A DNA stretch of 64,000 nt, from positions 450,041,219 through 450,105,218 of the forward strand of contig OX422211.1 of assembly GCA_949130495.1 (NCBI GenBank), written 5' to 3'. Origin of the DNA: Sambucus nigra. Taxonomy: Eukaryota; Streptophyta; Magnoliopsida; Dipsacales; Adoxaceae. The notes under the pieces were generated by a model. It was not told where the DNA came from, made no database searches, and worked only from the letters and a program-made list of their open reading frames with translations. Below, in pieces: positions 33,982-46,171 of the stretch; positions within the stretch are counted from its first letter, which is position 1, and each line of letters opens with the position of its first letter. Position numbers and translations under genes: made by a program.

Positions 33982-36709
33982 CCATCCACCTTAAGATTAC
34001 CTCGCTCACCAACATCGACACCTCAACAAACAATCGATCTTTCATCATCATCAATGGATTCTCATTATGATTTGTGTATTATGCAATTATTTCATTCTTC
34101 TTCTAATTATTTTTCTATATATCTATTTACATATCTAATTTTTAATTGGACACAACCATTGATCTACATCTTAGTGTATATGTGCGTGTCTATATAACAT
34201 ATGGTCTAAAGGTTCATAAGTAGCAGTGACAAACATTTATTCTAGGTATGGTGGAGTCCAAATGATCAGATTTAAATTTGGTATATTGGTTCGTGTTGTG
34301 TGTTTTTTCTTTATGTTTCATGATGACCAAGTAAACATAGGATGGAAGGAGGATGGACCTTATTATTAACTATATATTTTGATGAGATTATGAGAATAAA
34401 GTTTGTTTTATTCTGCCTCTTAATAATATGTCACATAATTAGTCAAAACAAAAATTGTTTCTGCATCTCGTTTTTTACTGTGTATATCATTATGGGAGAA
34501 ACATTATATTTTTAGTTAATATGATATGTTTAATATTTGTAAGCAATCACATCTTTTGTTCACTTTTTATGATTTGATTTTACCATTTGAAAAAAACTGA
34601 ATAGGTTTGTAAATAAAAAATTAAGTACAAAAAAGTTTATTACATACACATACAATTGCAAAATGCTACTCCACTTCCGGGTGTCAATTCATTTGCATAG
34701 TGTTCAAATCGTGTGATTTCAAAAATAAGTCAAAAATATTGCAATTCTCTCAGAATTTTATGTAGCAGTATATCAAAATATAAGCAAAATTTGAAATAAA
34801 AATAATAATTGAATCAAACATTATTAAAAAGTTATCATTCCATAATTAGAGCATGTCAATAAAAATTATTGTGACAATTTATTTTAAGGTGACCAAAATT
34901 TTAAGTTTGTATATTATTTTATATGAAAATCAACATATGTGAGTATCAAGCACAATGACAGGCTCATTAGATTAGTTTTTAGACAAGAAAAACTATATGC
35001 GTTCTCGAATCGCGTGAGTTACATACTAGTATGCGATAATGCTGACAATATATGACCATTATTCATAGTTAATTATAGGAAAAATAATTTTAAAAAAAAT
35101 CTTACTCGTTGAGTTATTAAAAATGTACCGAATGATGTTTGATATAGGATCCATATGAATCTCATTCACTTATCCATGTGTAATACATCTAAGTTAGTTT
35201 CGTTTTGAAGTCCAATTTGAAGATCTCCTTAAAATTAATCTCGTGGAAAATTAGTTTAATTAGATCTATGGGAAATGGGACAGTGATAATAACTCCTTAA
35301 TCAGTCAAACATGTTTTCTCAATTTTATTTTTCTACTTCCCAATACACGAAAACAATTTAAAGAATATAAGCACATAGTCCTTCAGATTCTATATATGTA
35401 TGTGCACTGTTCACAAAAAGGTGAGTAGATATGACGCCAAGTGTAAAGTAATTAATAAAATTAAATTCTCATATGAAATGACTAGTTAAAGAATCAATTT
35501 CATCATACATTCTTCTCCCAGAATATAATGATTTGATAAACATAATCTGTTAATAGTGGACAACTTAAGCTCTTCGAAAGTAAATTAGGAATGTTTGCTA
35601 GGTATATTATTCTTTTCCACTAAAAACAAGGAGACATGTTAGTACGTATTCAAAGTAATGGGTCACCCATGATATAAATAAAGCTTCAATTTTTTTACTG
35701 GCAAAAAAATAAAATAATGAGTCATCTTAAAAAACTATTAATAGTTATCCAACAAATAAGAAAATTTTCATCTGAACTCTTATGATATTCATGTTTTAAA
35801 TTATCAATGCACCTAAATTTTCTAAAATGCTTGAAAACTACGATGAAATAATTTTAATCTATTTTCATTTGCAATTATATTGTTAGCAATTATATTACAT
35901 TTAAATTATCTTTATTTATTAGTACTATTTTTTTAGTTATTAGGATGCTTTATTAGTTATCAACTAGGATGGTATTATTTTATTATGATTATTTTTTGTA
36001 GCTTGTAAGTATGTTATAATCTCCATCATTATGGGAGGAGATGTATTTTAGTTTGGGTATACAACTTGTGATATTTGCTTATGGGCATCTATCTTCTTCC
36101 CCCTTCTTCTTTTCTTCTTTTATTTCCACTCATGTTATTAAATGATTTAATGTACCAAAGTTTCTACTAATATTTTGGAAAAAATATATTCTCATCATCT
36201 CAAATTAAGAATCTCTACTTAAAAATAAAGATTTTTAAGGATGGACATAATATAATTTAGGGTTGTTATAAACAACACATCTACAAGAGAAAATGAAATT
36301 ATTGAAAAAATAATTTTTAAATTTTTTTACATTTGAATAAAGTTTGAGTTATCTAGTGTTTTCTACTCTCAAGAGAAAGAAAACATATATAAAAAAAATG
36401 CCCTCATTAGGTTAAGTCTATATCTACTATTCATGGAAAAGTTCATGATCAAAACATTGAATAGTGAGGATAGCATGATGCATGTGAAGGAATTAACCAC
36501 CACTAAAGAATGATTAATCACTAATTAATCGTTTTACTACCTCGTTACACATTCCATAATGATGTCAAGTTGGGGGAGGGGGATAAAATAAGAATATAAA
36601 ATCTTTCCCTTTGTGGAAGTGGCCATTTGTTTATTAGGGTTTTGACTTTGAGCATTCCCTTTTAGGACAGGGAAATGAGGGGATTGCTTATATATATAGA
36701 TATAGATAT
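33982..36709. other. AT-rich stretch without a recognised gene
   Basis: No coding sequence is recognised. Around 35880-36130, phrases such as TGTTAGCAATTATATTAC, GTTATAATCTCC and GGGAGGAGATGTATTTT resemble a Copia LTR with its poly(A)-region motif, but no paired ends or target duplication are visible. Confidence 0.35.
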
Positions 36710-37628
36710 TGTTGCAGCAATTTAAATGCAAAACTAAACAAGGAACGAAATTACCCAATTAGGAGCCGAGACAAAAAATATAAGAAATTTGGAACTGGAC
36801 AATGTAGAATTATGGCTGAGTCGTGGACAATGTCACTCTCTTTAAGATGTTTCGCGGCTCTGCCCAAAGTGTGCTGACAGTCGTAGTAGCCTCGTCACCT
36901 CTAAGATAAAACAACCCATAAAATATTAAACGGTAGCACGAACCAGATTCATTCAATGAACACCCATTCTGAAATATATCTATTGCTCGATTCTGTGTAG
37001 TATAATTAATCTGGGGGAAGATTATTTATTTCTGTGGTATTATAATTATCCAAGGATGCATAATTATTTATGTTGCTGTATAAATAAAATTATGAGAACT
37101 GTTTGTAGTCCGGAAGCTGTGGGTAAAAATGGAGGTATCAACCTCCTTTTATTGCGAAAAAATAATGACGTTAATGGGCACACAACATGGAGAGAAAACT
37201 GGAAAAGCGTGGGCAAGTGGAAGACTTTTTGAATAGTTAAAGAAGTCACGTTTTTCATTTTTTCTCGGAATTAAAAAAAACATTAAAATATAATTTTTAA
37301 GGCCCAATAAACTTCAATTTATTTGTCCAAAAAAAATTATTCTTAATAAGCCCAAGCCCAAGACCCAAGACCCGGACCTGGATACGGATACGGGCACGGG
37401 CACGGGTCGGGCGGACAGACGGCGGCGGCGCGCGTGCGTGTGTAATTTGGCCCAATAAGTCTCCCAACCATACACATAAAACATTGAATGCCCAAAGGGC
37501 TTACCCTTTAGACTTACAAAAAGGGTATATTAACACAACCCATTTTCTCCCACCTACCGATGTGGGATAAGAAGAAAACTCACTTTCAACTTTTGTAACT
37601 TAACACCTTAGAAAACTATTTTCCAACA
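36710..37628 (-). repeat. Copia 3' LTR
   Basis: On the plus strand it runs TGTTGCAGCAATTT ... TTTTCCAACA. It aligns throughout with 42059-42932, including CAGTCGTAGTAGCCTCGTCA and AATGCCCAAAGGGCTTACCC. A GC-rich insertion of CGGGCACGGG-like units at about 37355-37440 is longer here than in the other LTR. Confidence 0.92.
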
Positions 37629-37641
37629 ATCCCCCACTTGC
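37629..37641 (-). promoter_or_regulatory. Copia polypurine tract
   Basis: On the minus strand GCAAGTGGGGGAT lies immediately before the TGTTGG start of the 3' LTR, the expected site for plus-strand priming. Confidence 0.8.
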
Positions 37642-38180
37642 AAAATTTGAAAACATTTTATCGAGTGATAATCTATAGAATTTTGCATAAGCAAAGGTGT
37701 CTTTCGACTTGAACCTTTACGTAGTAAAAATGATTCAGAATATACTAAAGTAACTGTAGTTTTTAACTCTATCTCTGACAACATCTCACACACAACCCTA
37801 CTTGGATGTCATTCTAATAGCTAGCACGTTGCGACCATGTGCTTCTATCCTAGTATAGTGAACGCTTTAGGAATTTGCCCAAAATATTCATAGGAAGCGT
37901 CCACACTTCCACATTCGCATAGGTGAGTCTATCAAGGGTACTCCTGTAGCTAGGTACCCTACTCAAAATAGATCTATATAACTCATTAAGAGTTTTAACA
38001 ACTCATTCTTAACTCGCTTCAGGATATCATGCTCTATAGGGATAGACTCGAAGTAAAACCCCGTTCTACATTAATTAATAATAGCATGATTCAACCCATA
38101 TCACTTGTGACTTGTTATTACCCTTTGAACATATTTCTTGGGATCTCCAGTCTATATGTTAGGTCACCATCACAAGTGAC
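37642..38180 (-). other. Copia 3' untranslated internal region
   Basis: About 540 bp lie between the pol stop and the polypurine tract. There is no coding sequence; frames at 37608-37793 and 38029-38289 are not supported. Confidence 0.6.
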
Positions 38181-41100
38181 TCATGTATCCAAAGGCTTTA
38201 TTCCCATCCCTGTCGAGGTGTTCCACACCTTCTCCCTAACTAGTACTTTCGTCAAAGGATCAGCTAAGTTCTGTTCAGACCGTATATGATCCACCCTCAC
38301 GGCACCCATAGAAATGAATTCTCTAACAGTATTATGTTTACGACGTATTTGTCATTTCTTACCATTATAATAACGGTTCTCTACTTTTGCAATAGACGCG
38401 GTACTATCGCAATGAATCAAAATGGCCGGTATTGGTCTTTTCCATAACGGGATATCTGACAGGAGGTTTCTTAACCAACCTGCCTCTTCACTAGCTGTAG
38501 CTAGTGCTATCATCTCAGACTCCATAGTGGATTGAGCCAAAATAGTTTGTTTCTTAGATTTCCAAGAAACTGCACCACCAGCGATGCTAAATATATATCC
38601 ACTAGTAGCCTTAGAATCATCGGATAGGGTGTTCCAATCATCATCACTAAATCCTTCAAGGACAAGTAGATGCTTATTATAGTGTAATCCGAGGTTCATC
38701 GTCCTTTTAAGGTACCTCATGACCCTCTCAATAGCATGCCAATGCTCCATACTAGGTCTACTGGTAAATCTACATAGTACTCCCACAGCATAAGCTATGT
38801 CAGGTCTAGTGCAATCTGTAGCATAACGTAAGCTACCTATAATGCTTGCATAAGCATTTTGATTTACACTATCCCCAGTGTTCTTAAATAACTTTACACT
38901 AGGGTCAAATGGAGTACTAGCAGGTTTACAGTCAAAGTAATTGTATTTCTTTAGAACTTTCTCAATGTAATGAGATTGATCCAAAGAAAGTCCCTTTTCT
39001 GACCTAGTAATATTCATTCCCAATATTACACTAGCTTCACCCAAATCCTTCATATCAAAATTGGCACATAATAATGATGTAACATTTTCTACGGCATGAA
39101 TATTAGAACTAAATATTAGCAAGTCATAAACATAAAGACATATGATAGTGAAAATGTTCTCAACATATTTATAATAAATGCATTTGTCACTTTCATTTAT
39201 TTTCAACCCATTGGAGATGACTTGGCTATCAAATTTATCATGCCATCGTTTAGCTGCCTGTTTGAGTCCATAAAGAGATTTATCTAATTTACATAGTTTA
39301 TTTTCTTGACTGTGTATAATAAAACCTTCAGGTTGATTCATATAAATCTTTTCTTCTAATTCTCCATTTAAAAATGCAGTTTTAACATCCATTTGATGTA
39401 CAATTAAATCATTTAAGGCATCTATAACAAATAGTACACTTATAGACGTTATTATAGTCACGGGTGAAAATGTATAAAAAAAAGTCTACGTTTTCTCTTT
39501 GTCTAAAACTTTTGGCAACAAGACGTGCCTTATATTTTTCAATAGTGCCATCAGGTTTTAATTTGTTTTTAAGAATCCATTTACATCCAATTATTTTACA
39601 CCCAGGGGGAAAGTCCTCTATGTGCCAATTTTTATTTGTTTCCAAAGAATCCATTTCATCATTAATATCCTATTGCCATAAATCGGCATCTAAAGAAGAT
39701 AAGGCTTCTTGAATAGTGTTAGGATCCTCCTCTAAAGTGTAAGGATAAAAGTCGGGACCAAAATATTTTTCCAAACGAGCCCTTTTAATTTTTCGAATTT
39801 CTAAAATGGATCCATTATTTTCTTTATTTTTATTTAAAGAAATATTAGTGGATGACACGCCCCCACTATTTCTCAATTTAAAAGGAAATTTATCTTCATA
39901 AAAATTGGCGTTATTTGATTCGATAACTACTTGATTTTTCAAGTCATAAAATCGGTATGCTTTGCTATTAATTGCATAGCCTATAAAGATGCATTCATAT
40001 GCTCTACTAGACAATTTAGAACTTTTAGGATCGGGTATATGTACATAGGCTAAACACCCCCCACGTTCTAAAGTATGACACATTGGGCTTAATATTTTCC
40101 CAAATTTCATAAGGAGAAATTTTTATTTTAGTCTTAGGAATCCTATTAAGTATGTGACACACAGTCAACATAATTTCACCCCACCAATGTGAGGCAACCC
40201 CTTAATTTAATAAAATAGCAACAACTAATTCAGTTAATGTCTTATTTTTTTTCTTTCGGCTTTACTGTTCATTTTGGGCGAATAAGGGGCAGTTTTTTCG
40301 TGAATAATACCGTAAAATTTATAAAATTCAATAAATGGTGCAGAATAATATTTGGTGCCTCTATCACTACGTAACCTTTTAATTTTCCGATTAAATTGAT
40401 TTTCAATTTCATTTAGAAAAATTGTAAACATGTCAAACGCTTCACTTTTATTTTTCATTAAATATACAAATGAATAATCAGAACAATCATCAATAAAAGT
40501 TATAAAATAATGTCTGCCATTTCTAGTTGTTTTACCATCGAATTCACAAATATCCAAATGAATTAAATAAAGTGGTTTAGATTCTCTAAAAATATATTTA
40601 TGTGGTGTCTTAGTGATTTTTGCTTGACTACACCATTCACATTTTTCAAAATCGTTTAATGATAATTTTGGAATAAATCCTAAAGTGCTCATATTATTAA
40701 CAAGTCGTTTATTAACATAACAAAGCCTAGCATGCCAAACATTAAATGAACAAGCAATATAAGCAGAAGGAGAAATTTAATTAGCATGAACATTCAATTT
40801 AAACATCCCATCAGTGGCATAACCATTGCCTACAAAAATTCCATTTTTGGTCAAAGTAAATTAATCAGCACCAATAGTTTGAGTAAATCCAGCTTTGTTG
40901 AGAAGATAACCCGAAACCAAATTTTTCCTTATCTCGGGAGTGTGAATAACATTTTTGAGGATAACAGTCTTTCCCGAAGTGAACTTTAATTCCACATTTC
41001 TAGTACCAGCAACCTCAGTGAAGTGAGAATCACCCAACAACACCTTCTTATCTCCAATGCCACAATAAGTCTTAAACAGAGTACGGTCATAACTTATATG

Positions 41101-42033
41101 GCGGGAAGCGCTAGTATCAAACCAGCATCCTTCGACACCGCTAACCATGTTAATTTTTGAAATCATAGCACATCGGTCCTCTTCGGTCAAATTCGTTTGT
41201 GCGTTTGGCACACTGTGATATTTGCGAGCCATATGGCCAGGCTTGACACACTTGAAATAGAGAAAGTGTCTCGAGTTGCTAGACAGTCCATTTCTCGGGT
41301 TCTTATTCTTATTCTTATTCTGAATCTGAGTCTGATTTTTAAAATTCTGGTTGTGTCTCTTTTTCTGATTTTTCATATTTTTCCCGTTTCCCTTTAAAAT
41401 AACTCGAGTGTGGTTATTTTTCTGATTTTTGTTGTTAGACACAACAAGAATTTCATCTTTGTAGTCCTGTTTTCGGGATTCCTCCTCAATTCTCAATTTG
41501 GTAATGAGTGACTCTAGTGAAAATTCTTTAGACTTATGCCTCAAAATATTTTTGAACTCTTTGAACAATGGAGGCAATTTATCAATAATCACAGTGCACC
41601 GAAAATTTAGCAATTTATCAATCATTTTCAAATCATGGCTTTGAGCAACAACAGATTTGTCATCCGTCATTTGAAATTTTAAATAACGGCTGATGGCATA
41701 TTTTTTAGCACCCGCCTCCTTCGTGTTATATTTTTTAAACAGTGCATCCCAAACATCTTTTACAGTTTTGTAATTAGCATAATAGTCATAAAGTTCGTCA
41801 CTTAGAGCATTGAAAATATAGCTTTTGCACAGAAAATCATTTTCCTCCCAAGTTCTAATTGATTTTTTTTCCTCAACACTAGGTTGATTATTTACTACGG
41901 GTTTGTCAAATTGAACACACGATGCGACCTTTTTTGTAGTTATATAAAATAATTTTTTTTTGCTCCAACTTTTAAAATGGGTGCCTTCATATTTGAAATG
42001 TTTGTTAAGGTTACTAGAGTTAATTTCGTCCAT
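38181..42033 (-). pseudogene. Copia gag-pol polyprotein, broken
   Basis: The start ATG at 42033 gives MDEINSSNLNK, then a UBN2-type gag with ELYDYYANYKTVKDVWDALF. The zinc knuckle has decayed (YFKCVKPGHMARKYH, with two of the three Cys now Tyr). Protease: CWFDTSASRHIS, with Ser in place of the Gly of D-T/S-G-A. GAG-pre-integrase, then integrase: CEWCSQAKITKTPHK, HLDICEFDGK (Asp), LRSDRGTKYY (Asp), YSPKMNSKAERKKI (Glu). Linker: AYECIFIGYAINSKAYRFYD. Reverse transcriptase: HQMDVKTAFLNGELEEKIYM and LYVYDLLIF, where the YVDD motif has lost its first catalytic Asp. RNase H: GFSDDDWNTLSDDSKATSGY, SWKSKKQTILAQSTMESEMI. Stops occur near 40860 and 38349, with frame breaks near 40110-40234, 39660 and 39460. 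The frame ends at TGA 38181-38183. Confidence 0.93.
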
Positions 42034-42058
42034 GACACAATAGTAAACACCTTAAAAT

Positions 42059-42932
42059 TGTTGATGCAGCAATTTAAATGCAAAATTTAACAAGGAAAGA
42101 AATTACCCGATTAGGAGTCGAGACCAAAAAATATAAGAAATTCAGAACTGGACAGTGTAGAATTATGGCTGGGTTGCGGACAATGTCTCTTTCTTTAAGG
42201 TGTTTCGTGGCTCTCCCCAAAGTGTGCTGACAGTCGTAGTAGCCTCGTCACCCCCAGGATAAAATAACCCCAAAAATATGAAACGGTAGCACGAACCAGA
42301 TTCATTCAATGAATACCCATTCTGAAATATACGTATTACTCGATTCTGTGTAGTATAATCAATTTGGGGGAAGATTAATTATTTATGTGGTATTATAATT
42401 ATCCAGGGATGAATAATTATTTATGTTGCTGTATAAAAAAAATTCTGAGAACTGTTTATAGTCTGGAAGCTGTGTGTAAAAATGGACGTATATTGTGAAA
42501 AAATAATAACGTTAATAGGCACACAACGTGGAGAGTAAACTGGAAAAACGTGGGCAAGTGGAAGACTTTTTCAACAGTTAAAGATGTCACGTTTTTAATT
42601 TTTTCCCGAAATTAAAAAAAATAACGTTAAAATATAATTTTTAAGGCCCAATAAACGTCAATTTATTTGTCCAAAAAATTAATTCTTAATGAGTCCAAGA
42701 CTCGGATCCGGGCACTGGCCGGACGGACGGCGACGACGTGCGCACGTGACTTTGCCGAATAAGTCTCCCAACCATATATACAAAACATTGAATGCCCAAA
42801 GGGCTTACCCTTTAGACTCACAAAAAGGGTATATTAACACAACTCATTTTTTCCAACCCACCAATGTGGGACAAGAAGAAAACTCACTTTCAACTTTTGT
42901 AACTTATCAACTTAGACAACTGTTTTCCAACA
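42059..42932 (-). repeat. Copia 5' LTR
   Basis: On the plus strand it runs TGTTGATGCAGCAATTT ... TTTTCCAACA. The end nearest gag is only 25 bp from the gag ATG, too short for a normal leader, and no TGGTATCAGAGC-like primer site is present there. Confidence 0.92.
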
Positions 42933-42943
42933 ATTGATGTATT

Positions 42944-43139
42944 CCAACCAAGCCAATTAGTTAGTGGTGTAAGGCTGTAATTGAGACAGTATTGAGGGTG
43001 AATTGAGTTTGTTCTCCAGTTCGATCTTCGACACTGTCAAAATAATGCTTGGCCAATGAAAGTTACGAACCGCGAATGAGAATTAATCGAGGTGCGTACA
43101 AACTGATCCGAAAACCTCATGGTATGCTAAAAAAATATA
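42944..43139 (+). mobile_element. tRNA-like SINE with target duplication GATGTATT
   Basis: A box A-like TTAGTGGTGTAAGG (42961-42974) and a box B-like AGTTCGATCTTC (43018-43029) are spaced as in a tRNA-derived pol III promoter. The body includes GAGGTGCGTACAAACTGATC, typical of eudicot SINEs, and ends in CTAAAAAAATATA. GATGTATT occurs just before (42936-42943) and just after (43140-43147). The insertion lies 3 bp beyond the Copia LTR end. The box motifs are imperfect, so it is likely inactive. Confidence 0.75.
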
Positions 43140-43147
43140 GATGTATT

Positions 43148-43447
43148 TCATCTTGTTGATGTGAAAATAAAGACTATATACTCCAATGGGTACCCATATG
43201 GTGTCACCATTGACCAATCATGATAAGAATTTTTTGGTGGCACTTGGACTAGACATGGGAGGTGGAGGTTCACTAGCGTTCCACGTGGAAGTCTAGGGCA
43301 AGCCGTTTCGGTGGCTATAAACCAACCATAACATTTCAATTCTATCTTACATTATTTTATTTTTCTTGAGCATCCGATAAAATTTGAATGATAGTGGAAT
43401 GGACACATCTAGAAGTTTCCATGATAAAAGGTTAAGTATTTCATCAG
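43148..43447. other. Stretch without a recognised gene
   Basis: Frame 43148-43339 (minus) has no recognised family. Nothing else is seen. Confidence 0.35.
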
Positions 43448-43688
43448 GATAAGATTAAAGAGGAGTTTAATAGTATGTATATAAACTTGTTTACATCCTC
43501 GAATTTTTTCCTTGTCCTAATTGTTACGATTCAATCTGTCACAATTTATTGTGGGGGAATATAAAAAACATATATGAATATATTTTTAACGGTCCCCCCC
43601 CCCCCCCCCCAACAATTAGGACAAGGAAAAATTTTGAGGATGTAAACAAGTTTATATACATACTATTAAACTCCTCTTTAATTTTATC
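43448..43688. repeat. Foldback: 78-bp inverted repeat with 85-bp loop
   Basis: Arms 43448-43525 and 43611-43688 are complementary at 75 of 78 positions. The loop ends in a run of 17 C (43594-43610). A transcript would form one long near-perfect hairpin. A third, direct partial copy of the arm (GTTTACATCCTCGAATT) lies just right and is split by the hAT element at 43704. No protein is encoded. Confidence 0.93.
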
Positions 43689-43703
43689 ATGTTTACATCC
43701 TCG

Positions 43704-44514
43704 TAGTGGCGGATCCAGGATTTATGTTCAGGGGGAGCCAAATTTTGGAGTAGTGTCGGGAGTCTGGGGGCGGGAGCCCTTGAGGCGAATTTTTTTAGGG
43801 TTAATTCAACTTTAATTGAGATTTATACAAATTTTTAGTTACTTTTTTCCAATAATTTTTTTATCCCTAATAAATATATACCAACTTTTATTTGGCATAA
43901 ATACACAATTAAAAATATTTTATCTGAATAGTATAGTTTATCTAAATAATTAACAACATTAAAAATGAACAACTTTCATACTAAAAAATGGGCATATTCA
44001 AATATCAAAATCTCAAAAAATGCACAGCAACAAACATTCAAATTGTTACCTTTGGTTTGGACACATTCAAACATTCAAAAACTACACAACAATAAACATT
44101 GAAAATGGACACATTCAAAATCTCACAGAATAGTAGAAAAAAACCTTAAACTTACCTTTGGTTTGTAGCAAGGGTGTGGGCGGAAATAGCAGGCAGCGTC
44201 GACGGACGGAGGAGGGTAGTACAACGGCGGCAGCAGCAGGGGGCGGAGGTGAGAGAAGAGAAGAAGGCATTAGGCAGCAGCCATGGGGAAATCTGGAAGA
44301 GAAGCAGAAACTGTAACATATTATAGTCTAGGTTTAAGTTAAAAGTTTAAATATTTAAAGTTTGGCCCCTTATATTTTAAAACTCTATAAAAAAAACACC
44401 TTTCACTTACTATTTTCGCACAAAATACCCTAGAAATTTTTTTCTCAGCAATTTTTTTGGAAAAAGTGAGGGGGGGCCTCCGCACCCCCTCGGCCCTTAG
44501 TAGATCTTCCAGTG
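43704..44514. mobile_element. Non-autonomous hAT element with 8-bp duplication CATCCTCG
   Basis: The 811-bp element begins TAGTGGCGGATCCAGGATTT and ends GTAGATCTTCCAGTG, imperfect terminal inverted repeats of a common plant hAT group. CATCCTCG lies directly before (43696-43703) and after it (44515-44522). The interior is AT-rich with a GC-rich block (GGCGGCAGCAGCAGGGGGCG) and has no transposase frame. Removing it restores GTTTACATCCTCGAATTCAG, matching the nearby foldback arm. Confidence 0.92.
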
Positions 44515-44522
44515 CATCCTCG

Positions 44523-45106
44523 AATTCAGAGTATAAGGGATCAATGTGTCCAAACTTATATAAATATATTTTTAAGGGTATTGATAACAACATATTAGAG
44601 ACTTGAAAAATTAAAATTTTCGTTCCAAATATTAGTTACAAGGCTTTTACATCTATCATTTTATATTAAAATATAGAGTTTTGGTGGAAGCAAGCCAATA
44701 TGGAATATTTTGGGCAATTAGACCCACCGTGCGAAACTTCTTGTCAAAGAACAAAGCATATCTATTTTGAGTGTCACGTTTACCATTTTACCCTTCTAAA
44801 TTTATTTGTGTATTATCATTTATGAACTAGTGGATGTATCATGTATGTGAACCTTAGAGTTTGAAATGTTCCTTTAATAAGTAGATATGTATTTGGGAAG
44901 TTAGATTATAAGACGTTTGAATTGGGATACATTCAAGACTCACAATGTAGAAATTTCTACGTGTTGGCCCTTTTAGGATGCTAAGCATGGAGTTCGTGGA
45001 CACCCCTAATCATAGGTATACAAATTATTTCAGAAGCCTGATAAATAGGTCTAATTTACATTAAATATTTTTTTAATAGGTTTTATTATAATATGTTTTT
45101 TTAATG

Positions 45107-45159
<53 letters not shown>

Positions 45160-45600
45160 ATATTCAATGTATGCGTGCAAATATGATATATTGGATGAAA
45201 AATCTTTTTTCATGAGACCTCTTAGAGAAAAAAAAACCGATAGGACCTATCTATCTACATACTTAGTAAACGGGACTAATTGGTAAAAAACCTCAAGCAT
45301 TTCTGAGTTCCTAAGCCGCGAACATTAATGTTAGGCAAATGCTCTTTTAGAACGACAAGCAAAGTTTGATGAGGTTGTTGTAACAACCAATATATTTTAA
45401 TATCAGAGTTGATGAAGTACTAATTTTAAAATATATAATTTTTTATAATTAAAAATATAATTCTTAACATGTGACAAAAATATGATATATTAAAAAAAAT
45501 TCTAACAATAAAATCTACGAGTGATAATAATATGAATAACTGATTAATAATGAAGTTCAATTATAATATCCTCCATTTGTCCAAGATAATACAAAAGTCT
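44523..45600. other. AT-rich stretch, no gene seen
   Basis: It contains only the AT microsatellite at 45109. Confidence 0.4.
45109..45155. repeat. (AT)n microsatellite
   Basis: About 23 AT units. The plus-strand frame reading YIYIYI is an artefact of it. Confidence 0.98.
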
Positions 45601-45608
45601 CAAGACAA

Positions 45609-46163
45609 GAGGCTCCCTCCTGTAAGAACTCCTTATGAAGCAGACCCAATACATATCATTTTTTTAAAATAAAAAAAATGATGAAACTTTATAGATATGA
45701 TATTCATGGTGAGAAGATCATCTCCACCTATTTCATCAAAAAATTGAATAAAAACCCATTGAGATGTGGTAATATGTAAAAAAATTTGTATAAACATGCA
45801 TTTTCGATCGTTGAAATTTTGGCGATCATATTACCCGCTTTTTGGTTAAATTTTTATATGAGACTTCATGGATATGATCTCGACGGTGAGAATTTCATAT
45901 CCATGAAGTTTCATTTAAAAATTCAATCAATTAACTGGCTGGCGCAAACCCAAAATTTAAACGGTCGAAAATACATATTTATACCCTTTTTACAAATCAC
46001 TTAATCTCAACGTTCTTTTTATTGAATTTTTTGATGAAAAAAATTGACGAGGTTCTTCTCCGCGTGGAGATCATATCCATGGAGTTTCATAAAAAAAAAA
46101 TTTTAAAAAATGGTATGTAGCAAGGTCTACACCATAAGGAGTTCTTATAGTACACTTGCTGCT
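45609..46163. mobile_element. MITE with 8-bp target duplication CAAGACAA
   Basis: The ends are inverted relatives over about 60 bp: GTAAGAACTCCTTATG on the left against CATAAGGAGTTCTTATAG on the right, continuing into CATTTTTT / AAAAAATGG. CAAGACAA flanks both sides (45601-45608 and 46164-46171). An internal palindrome, CATGGATATGATCTC ... CATATCCATGAAG, sits near 45867-45908. It has no coding capacity. The 8-bp duplication suggests hAT; a 9-bp Mutator reading is also possible. Confidence 0.82.
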
Positions 46164-46171
46164 CAAGACAA

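Larger units (their letters stand above)
36710..42932 (-). mobile_element. Ty1/Copia LTR retrotransposon, nearly full length, inactive
   Basis: Two similar LTRs bound an internal region carrying gag, protease, integrase, reverse transcriptase and RNase H on the minus strand, in Copia order. Read on the minus strand, the 5' LTR is 42932-42059 and the 3' LTR is 37628-36710. A polypurine tract is present; a standard primer-binding site is not. Flanking 5-mers (GATAT on the left, ATTGA on the right) do not match, so a target duplication is not shown. LTRs differ by many substitutions and indels (919 against 874 bp), and all coding regions carry lesions: an old insertion. Confidence 0.93.

Noticed and set aside
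36705..42937. Target duplication of the Copia element
   Set aside because: GATAT and ATTGA do not match. A shifted reading (GATAT against GATGT) needs non-canonical LTR ends, so it is not claimed.
42961..43029. A tRNA gene
   Set aside because: Box A and B motifs are present, but there is no cloverleaf or acceptor stem; the target duplication and A-rich tail indicate a SINE.
45104..45286. 60-residue frame starting YIYIYI
   Set aside because: Translation of the AT microsatellite.
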